From an uncultured candidate division Zixibacteria bacterium (lineage in GTDB: Bacteria; Zixibacteria; MSB-5A5; GN15; FEB-12), in assembly GCA_913009765.1 (NCBI GenBank), contig CAJVYT010000025.1:1-22172 (forward strand): a DNA stretch of 22,172 bases, in the 5' to 3' direction. Every line of letters begins with the position of its first letter. The stretch's first letter is position 1. Below are positions 14,183 through 20,075 of this stretch, one piece after another. A program made the translations under genes and the position numbers. The notes under the pieces were generated by a model. That model had not been told where the DNA came from, searched no databases, and saw only the letters and a program-made list of their open reading frames with translations.

Positions 14183-14950
14183 ATGGAATATGTTTTAAAA
14201 CGACCATTTTACACTAAATACGCTTGGGTATATGATAAAATCATAAAACGACCCTTTAAGTCTGACTGTGATTTTATCGAAAAAATACTTGAAGAGAAAA
14301 CTTCAAAAGATCAAATATCAATTTTTGATGTAGGATGCGGAACAGGAAATTACTCAATTGAATTATCTCATCGAGGTTATAAAGTAACCGGAATAGATAT
14401 TTCAAAAGATCAAATTTCGGTTGCACAATCTAAAACTCATACTGAAAAGTCAGATGTTACTTTTCTTGAGGCTGATTTATTCAATTATATACCTGCTCAA
14501 ACTTTCGATTTAGTTCTATGTCGAGGAGTTTTAAATGACATTATAGATGATAAGTTAAGACAAAATATATTTAAGATTTTCAAATTATTGTTGAAAGTTG
14601 ATGGAATATTAGTATTTGATGTAAGAGACTGGGATAATTCATTTTATGCTAAAAGCAATAACCCTGTTATTGAAAAATCTATAACTGTAAAAGATGGAAC
14701 ACTACTTTTTAAATCCGAAACTAGATTCAACAAAGAATTAAAACAGTTGTTAATCAAGGAAACACATATTTTAAGATGTAATAATTCTGATGATATTGAT
14801 ATATTTGATTTCATTATGCAATGCTGGACAGTTGATGAATTAAAAAATAATCTTAATAATGCCGAATTTAGAAAGTATGATTTCTATGGTGATTATAATT
14901 TTGATATAGAATCTGGAGAAACAGAAAAAATTATTGTCGTAGCTCAATAG
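14183..14950 (+). CDS. Class I SAM-dependent methyltransferase
   Basis: A 255-residue cytoplasmic protein. The SAM-binding motif I is IFDVGCGTGNYSIEL (around residues 48-62), with the acidic residue of motif II in VTGIDISKDQI, then ADLFNYIPAQTFDLVLCRGVLNDI as motifs III/IV. This is the small-molecule-type Methyltransf_11/25 fold; the substrate cannot be inferred. AGGT lies seven bases before the ATG. The gene is visibly more AT-rich than neighbours such as ETF-QO and is bracketed by REP-like palindromes (14138-14164 and 14955-15014), which fits a recently acquired gene, though that is inference. Confidence 0.8.
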   Translation: MEYVLKRPFYTKYAWVYDKIIKRPFKSDCDFIEKILEEKTSKDQISIFDVGCGTGNYSIELSHRGYKVTGIDISKDQISVAQSKTHTEKSDVTFLEADLFNYIPAQTFDLVLCRGVLNDIIDDKLRQNIFKIFKLLLKVDGILVFDVRDWDNSFYAKSNNPVIEKSITVKDGTLLFKSETRFNKELKQLLIKETHILRCNNSDDIDIFDFIMQCWTVDELKNNLNNAEFRKYDFYGDYNFDIESGETEKIIVVAQ

Positions 14951-14954
14951 AAAG

Positions 14955-14982
14955 GCGGAAATACTATAGATTTTCGCCCTAC
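14955..14982 (-). repeat. REP-like element after the methyltransferase gene
   Basis: On the minus strand GTAG (14982-14979) directly abuts the stem GGCGAAAAT (14978-14970) / ATTTCCGCC (14963-14955), pairing with one G-U over loop CTATAGT. It begins four bases past the methyltransferase stop. Confidence 0.55.
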
Positions 14983-14990
14983 TACTTTTA

Positions 14991-15014
14991 GGTTCAGGCA
15001 TGCCTGAACCCTAC
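14991..15014 (-). repeat. REP-like perfect palindrome
   Basis: GGTTCAGGCA (14991-15000) and TGCCTGAACC (15001-15010) form a perfect 20-base palindrome, with GTAG directly 5' on the minus strand (15014-15011). It lies three bases beyond the stop of the polyferredoxin gene. With the preceding element it forms a pair in the same orientation. Confidence 0.6.
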
Positions 15015-15017
15015 ATA

Positions 15018-16115
15018 TCAAAAATCAAAAACCTTCCGTTTGTCTTTGTCGGTGCTTTCTCGGAAGTCCCATTTATTTTCAAGTTTTAGAACCCCACGAG
15101 GGCAGACATGAGCACACATACCGCACCCGACACATGCTGCACGTTTAAATGATTGGTTTGTCTGAGCATACGCCCTGACATCAATGCCCATCTCGCAATA
15201 GGTCGAACAGTTACCACATGAAATACACATCTCATCTTTAACAGTTATTCTAAACCGTCCGAATTTTTGAATCAGACCAAGCAAAGCAGCCATCGGACAG
15301 AAAAACCGACACCAAACTCTGCTTCCCATAAGAGGGTAGAGTCCGACTCCGAGTACCCCCGAAAGCATAGCAACAACTACAAACTGGTACGTTCCTTGAA
15401 TTTTTGAAGCAATCAAATCAAATGTTGTATAGTCAGTTACCCAAGCACCTGCCGCATTTTCATAGTGCAACCCCCAGTTGATAATAACAAGAGATGTTGA
15501 AAGAATTGCCAGTACTAAAACAGTATGAATAGAAACCTGTTCAAATTTCCATGCTTTAACGTTTTTTTTAGAAAGCTGACGGAACGAATCACCGGCGGTT
15601 TCTGCCAGTCCGCCGCATCCGCAGACCCAAGAGCAGTACCATCGTTTACCATAGAGAAGAGTCATAATTGGTACGATTATTAGAGAACTTACAAAAGCGT
15701 AAACAATAATCAAGAGTGGGTATTCAAAAATATATTTGGGATTAAATAAATCAATACCTAATGGCCAGAACTTGGCAAAGTTAAATCCTTTAGATGCAAA
15801 CAAACCCATAATTTCAGGAATAGAAAAGGCAAAAACAATTTGAAAAAATATCAGTGTAAAGGTACGGAATTTTTGATAACGGCTATTGCCATGCGTGTTG
15901 ATAAAATACAAACCGCCTGTCACAATTGCTATAGTATAGAGTACCCCATACAAATCCCATTTACCTTTGAGTCCTACCAAGTTAGCCCAACTGTCGGGGA
16001 TATTTGTAAAATAAATCAGCAAGTAAAATGCAAATAATAATACTGAAAGACCCCAGGCAATCATACCTTTAGATTTTAGAGGACTTTTGAATGTAGACAT
16101 CAATCCTGTTTGCAT
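15018..16115 (-). CDS. NapH/CcoG-like membrane polyferredoxin (4Fe-4S)
   Basis: A 365-residue integral membrane iron-sulfur protein. Six hydrophobic helices lie roughly at residues 18-38, 55-72, 84-105, 133-155, 195-215 and 242-263. Cytoplasmic-type cysteine motifs YCSWVCGCGG (Cys161/165/167) and WCRFFCP (Cys269/273) are those of NapH/NosR/CcoG-type proteins. The C-terminus has two ferredoxin motifs, CISCGNCSTYC (297/300/303/307) and CVGCGMCAHVC (328/331/334/338). Such proteins pass electrons to or from membrane and periplasmic redox enzymes. The start ATG 16115 has GGGGG seven bases upstream. It is 11 bases behind the FAD oxidoreductase stop, clearly the same operon. It ends in TGA. Confidence 0.88.
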   Translation of the reverse strand: MQTGLMSTFKSPLKSKGMIAWGLSVLLFAFYLLIYFTNIPDSWANLVGLKGKWDLYGVLYTIAIVTGGLYFINTHGNSRYQKFRTFTLIFFQIVFAFSIPEIMGLFASKGFNFAKFWPLGIDLFNPKYIFEYPLLIIVYAFVSSLIIVPIMTLLYGKRWYCSWVCGCGGLAETAGDSFRQLSKKNVKAWKFEQVSIHTVLVLAILSTSLVIINWGLHYENAAGAWVTDYTTFDLIASKIQGTYQFVVVAMLSGVLGVGLYPLMGSRVWCRFFCPMAALLGLIQKFGRFRITVKDEMCISCGNCSTYCEMGIDVRAYAQTNQSFKRAACVGCGMCAHVCPRGVLKLENKWDFRESTDKDKRKVFDF

Positions 16116-16126
16116 ACATTATCCCC

Positions 16127-17383
16127 CTATGAAGCTTTGTAATTAAGTTTAAATGTCGGCATAAACTCTTCGTCAAACAATGCTTCATGAAGATGTTTAA
16201 GTACCCAGTCAAGCTGTCGTTTTTCTTCAATCCAGTTGACAAGAATACGATGATCCCATCTTCGTCCAAGCATATTAAACCCGATAACACTATCATCTTC
16301 AAGATATGTTATGCGAACGGTATAATGCGTGTCTTTTTCTTGTGAGAAGAAATTTTTCTCACCATCTAAATTAAAATTAACGAGTCCGGCTGTAGAGTAT
16401 TCTATATCAAAAAACTTTGCAGAGTTGTAGAAGATGCCTCTTTTATATGTTTTGTTCATACCGAATAAATTTGATGCTGCTATTTTTCCCTGGTCTCGTC
16501 CTGTGTACCAGAGCTGTTCAGGACGGCGTACTTTGTTAAACCACATAACAGAGGCACAATCTCCGGCGGTATAAATATTATCATAGTTAGTTTTTAGATT
16601 TTCATCAGCAATAATTCCGCCCCGTTCGTCAAGAGCAACACCGGAATCTTTGAGCCAATCAGTTTGTGGACGAACCCCGACAGCAATAACAACTAATTCA
16701 CAATCAATAATCTCGCCTTCACCGGTTTTGACCCCGATAACTTTTCCATCTTTACCAAGTATTTCGGAAAATTCAGTTTTTAATCTCAGGTTGACTTTAT
16801 GATGTCGTATATGCTCGGCAATAATTGTGCTTTCGGATTCATCAAGTGCAATCGGCCAGTAATAATCTTCACGTACTAAAAAGGTAACATCAATACCTGC
16901 CAATAAAAGAATTTCAACAGTTTCGATTCCGATAAGTCCACCGCCGACTACGACAGCTTTTTTAGCAGTTTTTGCTTTTTCCTTGAGCCACTGCAAGTTC
17001 TGCCATGTAACAAAATGCCCGACACCATCTAAATCATAACCTTTCCACCCAAATTCTGCAGGAATAGAACCGGAAGCAATAAGTAACTTATCATAAGAAA
17101 CTGTTCCACCTTGTGCTAAATACAGTTTGTTTGCATTTGGGTCAAGTTTGGTTACTTTGTCGTAGATTCGTTTGAAACCCATTTTTTCATAATGGTCTCT
17201 TTCAAACGGCTCAACACATTGTTCGCTAAGTTGTCCGCAGAAAACATACATAAGAGCAGTACGGCTAAAATGATGCTTTGATTCATAGGAGATAATTGTT
17301 ATCTCGGATTCATCATCATAGCTGCGAAGTGAGTTGGCGGCATTCATACCGGCTACTCCGTTGCCGATTATGACATAGTGCAT
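16127..17383 (-). CDS. FAD/NAD(P)-dependent oxidoreductase (NirB-N/rubredoxin-reductase-like)
   Basis: A 418-residue pyridine nucleotide-disulfide-type oxidoreductase. The FAD-binding motif IIGNGVAGMNAA is at residues 5-16, the NAD(P)-binding VVVGGGLIGIETVEILL at 144-160, ATG-like LLIASGSIP at about 100-108 and the second FAD motif IYTAGDC at 270-276. No disulfide-reductase CxxxxC is visible, so it resembles NADH-dependent rubredoxin or ferredoxin reductases and the N-terminal part of NirB. The C-terminus (about 320-418) differs from those and holds no extra cofactor motif. GGAG is six bases before ATG 17383. It sits between the DUF3179 gene (75 bases upstream, no terminator) and the membrane polyferredoxin. 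Confidence 0.88.
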   Translation of the reverse strand: MHYVIIGNGVAGMNAANSLRSYDDESEITIISYESKHHFSRTALMYVFCGQLSEQCVEPFERDHYEKMGFKRIYDKVTKLDPNANKLYLAQGGTVSYDKLLIASGSIPAEFGWKGYDLDGVGHFVTWQNLQWLKEKAKTAKKAVVVGGGLIGIETVEILLLAGIDVTFLVREDYYWPIALDESESTIIAEHIRHHKVNLRLKTEFSEILGKDGKVIGVKTGEGEIIDCELVVIAVGVRPQTDWLKDSGVALDERGGIIADENLKTNYDNIYTAGDCASVMWFNKVRRPEQLWYTGRDQGKIAASNLFGMNKTYKRGIFYNSAKFFDIEYSTAGLVNFNLDGEKNFFSQEKDTHYTVRITYLEDDSVIGFNMLGRRWDHRILVNWIEEKRQLDWVLKHLHEALFDEEFMPTFKLNYKAS

Positions 17384-17458
17384 ATACAGCTCCTTTTTGA
17401 TATATGAGAAAGTAATAGTAAAAAATTTAAATTATTATCTAATGTAAAGTTTAAAATA

Positions 17459-18430
17459 CTAATTGATTAACTCCGTATCTGAAAAAAATGAAATCCAAGC
17501 AAACCAATATGCTGTTACCACAGGTATAGATTTGAATTTTTTTAATTCCATTTGGTTTATTTTATGTGAAATTTTACCATCTTTCAATTTGTAATTTGTT
17601 TCATAGGCATTGATAGTTTCAGTATCTTTGTCATAGATAACCAGTACGGTTGAATCACCTGATTTAAATGCATAGTAAACATTTTTTGTAAGATAGTCTT
17701 TTGAAACTGCAATAATTTTTTCACCATGTCTAATTCCAAAAACTAATTTTTTTCCACCCAGTTTTTCAAAAGTGTCAGCACGGTTGAAAATTCCGAATTT
17801 GGTGCTGTCTTCCATATAACTTTTATAATGCGACCCTGCATCACCAATAGTTTCCTTTTTTAACAGAAGACCGTTTGGATATTCTTTTTTGAATTCAGCA
17901 AAAGTTGAATGGTGGAAATTATTAAACATAGTAAGAGTTTTACCTTTTAAATCACCCTGAATTGCTTCACCGGATATTTGCGACCAAAGAGATTTACTCT
18001 CCATATCCTGCATAACCAAGGCATCCTGCCAAAGTGAACCCGATGCTTGGAATGTATGACGGACTGAATCGATATTTGCGGTATACACGATACCGGTATA
18101 ACAAAGCGGTCACCATGTGACCGTGATAGCTTTTCCGTTAATATAATCATTAACAACTTCATGCTGGTCGAGATGCCAGATAGAATATGCTTTTGCTTTG
18201 CTGCCGTCGGTAACAACAATAAGCGGTTCATCGTCGTAATATAGCGACTCCGCCTCGGTGGTTGAAATAAACTGTGGGTCAAAAATTGCCGGTATATCTC
18301 CCGGCTTGAGCAGGGTATACATAGTATGACCTAAAATTTCTGTCTTTTTAGGTTGGGGGCGTTGTGCAAAAACAGATGACATTGAAAATGCAGCAAAGAA
18401 GAAAACCATCAATACTTTTTTTGAATGCAT
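17459..18430 (-). CDS. DUF3179-family exported protein, probable selenoprotein (in-frame TGA = Sec107)
   Basis: A 323-residue product read through one TGA (18112-18110). ATG 18430 has AAGGA six bases upstream; ATG 18436 directly abuts it. The N-terminus MHSKKVLMVFFFAAFSMSSVFAQ is a signal peptide. DUF3179 features run on both sides of the TGA: before it, GDIPAIFDPQF, DDEPLIVV and HEVVNDYINGKAITVTW; after it, PLCYTGIVY, SGSLWQDALVMQD, SLWSQISGEAI, YPNGLLL and the C-terminal YWFAWISFFSDTEL. Family members read VT(W/Y)CPLC here, so TGA replaces the first Cys of CxxC, giving U107-P-L-C110. The frame is otherwise intact for 216 codons. TGA is a normal stop elsewhere in the window. The biochemical role of DUF3179 is not established. 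The alternative is a single nonsense mutation. Operon with the FAD oxidoreductase and polyferredoxin is likely. Confidence 0.85.
18075..18112 (-). promoter_or_regulatory. Candidate bacterial SECIS element in the DUF3179 gene
   Basis: Directly after the TGA (18112-18110) the mRNA can fold: outer stem UUUG (18105-18102) / CAAA (18078-18075), a six-base bulge, then a perfect 6-bp stem CGGUAU (18095-18090) / AUACCG (18084-18079) with loop CGUGU. The apical loop starts 20 bases after the UGA and has G as its second base, both typical of SelB-binding bSECIS hairpins. An alternative fold places a GG-containing 9-base loop slightly closer. Folding was judged by eye only. Confidence 0.6.
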
Positions 18431-18493
18431 ATTCATTCCTTCTTATAGTGGGTTTATACTCAGTAACAGATAAAAAGATAAAATTGTTCCGAT

Positions 18494-18507
18494 TCATTAG
18501 TTAATGA
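18494..18507. promoter_or_regulatory. Small dyad upstream of the DUF3179 gene
   Basis: TCATTA-GT-TAATGA, 6-bp arms, lies 64 bases before the ATG on the minus strand, where an operator could sit. Short AT-rich dyads arise by chance, so this is weak. Confidence 0.2.
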
Positions 18508-18610
18508 GATGATAATCCATCTGGAGAATCAACACAGTATAAGTAATTATTTTATGATAAAAAATCAATAAAGAGTAGATTTTTGATAGTAGTTTATTCA
18601 AAAGGATAAT

Positions 18611-18650
18611 GTCAGTTCTTAATTTTAATAAATCAAAATCAAGAACTGAC
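18611..18650. repeat. Long inverted repeat in the gap upstream of the DUF3179 gene
   Basis: Arms 18611-18626 (GTCAGTTCTTAATTTT) and 18635-18650 (AAAATCAAGAACTGAC) pair at 15 of 16 positions over an 8-base loop. No U-run follows on either strand. It is the only notable structure in the roughly 410-base AT-rich gap 18431-18843, which holds no credible ORF. It could be an operator, a weak terminator for the small gene at 18844-19014, or a mobile repeat. Confidence 0.5.
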
Positions 18651-18843
18651 GAAACGAATGAAAATTTTAAATTAAACACAAACTTCGATAAATTTGCTCT
18701 AAACGTGTTTCCGCTATACAGAGTAAAGAAAAATATTAGTTTCTAAAAATATTTATGATATCAATCAGGACTTAAAGAAAAATACTTAGTGTTAACGGAA
18801 TTGATTTTAATTTTAAACAGTGTTTTTAAGAAAATTTCTATAA

Positions 18844-19014
18844 TTAGTGGCAACTCGTATTTTTCTTATCTTGAGTTTTATCATTGTGGGGTAAAGTTTT
18901 TTCGGTATCGTCAGTATGATTTTTGTGAGAATGTCCACCGCCGCAGCACCCACCCTTTCGCATCATGAGGTAGAAAAATCCACCTGCCAATATAAGCCAT
19001 ATTATGTTTTCCAT
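18844..19014 (-). CDS. Small membrane-anchored Cys/His-rich protein
   Basis: A 56-residue product started at ATG 19014 (AGGAAGG 8 bases upstream); the in-frame ATG 19050 has no ribosome site. One N-terminal transmembrane helix (IIWLILAGGFFYLMM) is followed by RKGGCCGGGHSHKNH and a polar tail ending in TSCH. The CC and HxH clusters suggest metal binding (copper, zinc or similar); this is inference. Similar tiny proteins occur beside metal-resistance genes. It lies downstream of the Met-rich exported protein on the same strand, with a strong palindrome (19089-19116) between them. Confidence 0.65.
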   Translation of the reverse strand: MENIIWLILAGGFFYLMMRKGGCCGGGHSHKNHTDDTEKTLPHNDKTQDKKNTSCH

Positions 19015-19088
19015 ATTCAATACCTTCCTTTCGTCAATAGCATAATTCATTTTTTTCTACTTTAACATTTGATGAATAGCTTAATTTA

Positions 19089-19116
19089 CCGGGACGGTTA
19101 GTCCAAACCGTCCCGG
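19089..19116. repeat. Strong GC-rich palindrome between two small envelope genes
   Basis: CCGGGACGGTT (19089-19099), loop AGTCCA, AACCGTCCCGG (19106-19116): a perfect 11-bp stem, the most GC-rich structure in the area. On the minus strand it follows the Met-rich gene stop by 34 bases but lacks a U-run. CGTAG follows it on the plus strand. It may stabilise the mRNA 3' end or be a dispersed palindrome. Confidence 0.6.
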
Positions 19117-19150
19117 CGTAGAAAATCAAGTTACTGTATGAGGGTTCCTT

Positions 19151-19567
19151 TTAGTTTGTTGTACTCCTATTTCCTTGTCCCATCATACCACAACCCATTT
19201 TTTCCATTTTTCCATCCATCTTTCCATCAGAATTCATCATGTTCATACACATAGTCTGATGTTCGGACATGTTGTCGCGCATTGTCTGCAACATTTCCTG
19301 ATGTTTCTTCATTTCAGCTTTCAGGGTATTTATGTCATCAATCTGCATCATGGAATCAAAATGCGTCTTTAGCTTGTCGAAGTTATTCGACATGTCTTTC
19401 ATCATACCCATCTTTCCCATGTTCATCATACCAGACTGCGATTGTGAATCGGCTTTATCTGTTGATGAATGTTCATGGTTTCCACTCATCATTTGGGCAA
19501 CTCCAAAAGAAGCAAGCCCGAGTGTCAGTACAGCAACTACTGTAAACATTCGAATTGAGCTTTTCAT
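19151..19567 (-). CDS. Exported Met/His-rich protein, possible periplasmic metal (copper) binder
   Basis: A 138-residue protein. Signal peptide MKSSIRMFTVVAVLTLGLASFGVAQ; the mature part has dense Met clusters (MMNMGKMGMMKDM, MCMNMM, KMEKMGCGMM), several His and two Cys. The centre (FDKLKTHFDSMMQIDDINTLKAEMKKHQEML) is predicted alpha-helical. Met-rich exported proteins commonly bind Cu(I)/Ag(I); this is a compositional inference, not a family match. AAGGAG precedes ATG 19567 by about 8 bases. The CC/HxH mini-protein lies 136 bases downstream on the same strand, supporting a metal-related pair. Confidence 0.7.
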   Translation of the reverse strand: MKSSIRMFTVVAVLTLGLASFGVAQMMSGNHEHSSTDKADSQSQSGMMNMGKMGMMKDMSNNFDKLKTHFDSMMQIDDINTLKAEMKKHQEMLQTMRDNMSEHQTMCMNMMNSDGKMDGKMEKMGCGMMGQGNRSTTN

Positions 19568-19708
19568 TTTATTTCTCCTTATTTTAAGTTTCTAATTCTT
19601 ATCATAAGCAATAGTTATGCCAAACAAAGCAATTCTGTTATAACTAATGGCAACGCAACATGATACACATAGCTCCCTCTCATTCATAAAAACATATCAT
19701 GTAGAATA

Positions 19709-20072
19709 TTATTCAATATAGTATATTTTTGAAGATAATTCTCTACTATTGTTTAAATCAATTATTTCAATATAGGTAAGCAATGCCCAGTTTTAAAAAG
19801 TACCAACATGCGGTGCTGTTTTAATGAGTATCTTAATTGCTTGAGAATATTTTTGAGGAAGGAATTTTTTGAGAGCGTCTGCTATTGCGTTGATATGTTC
19901 TTTTAACTCTATAGTAAAGAACTCTTTCGTTAATATAAAAGTGGCAAAGCCACCTTGGTCAAACTTTTTTTAAAGCTCGACCAAGTTGTTTTGCTAATTC
20001 TTTTACTGCTTTTGTATTGAGTGAATCTTTCCAAAGACTTGATTCTGGTCTTATCTCAATATCCGGTGCCAT
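19709..20072 (-). pseudogene. Remnant of a DNA-alkylation-repair-like (HEAT-repeat) gene
   Basis: From ATG 20072, three bases past the pepF stop, the frame reads MAPDIEIRPESSLWKDSLN...VKELAKQLGRALKKV and hits TGA at 19961-19959. In the next frame, entered at the T7 run (19965-19971, A7 in the mRNA), it continues FDQGGFATFILTKEFFTIEL, KEHINAIADALKKFLPQKYS, QAIKILIKTAPHVGTF, then TAA (19793-19795), then NWALLTYIEIID. The TAA sits where GAA (Glu) would be expected. This is the N-terminal part of proteins annotated as DNA alkylation repair (…ELKeRi..Ia.aL..lLP.dy..a..iL…). One frameshift, one nonsense codon and loss of the rest indicate decay. Family call from memory of the motif. Confidence 0.65.
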
Positions 20073-20075
20073 GTT

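Noticed and set aside
18110..18112. Genome-wide TGA reassignment (to Trp or Gly) as the reason for the in-frame TGA
   Set aside because: TGA is a natural stop of the Rieske gene (9104-9106) and of the polyferredoxin gene (15018-15020), and Trp is encoded by TGG throughout, so TGA is not globally recoded.
17947..18282. 111-codon minus-strand ORF overlapping the DUF3179 TGA region
   Set aside because: It is a different frame of the same strand without a ribosome site; the DUF3179 frame carries the recognisable family sequence on both sides of the TGA.
19175..19595. Three plus-strand ORFs opposite the Met-rich gene
   Set aside because: They are antisense readings of Met/His codons (His- and Ser-rich shadows) with no Shine-Dalgarno.
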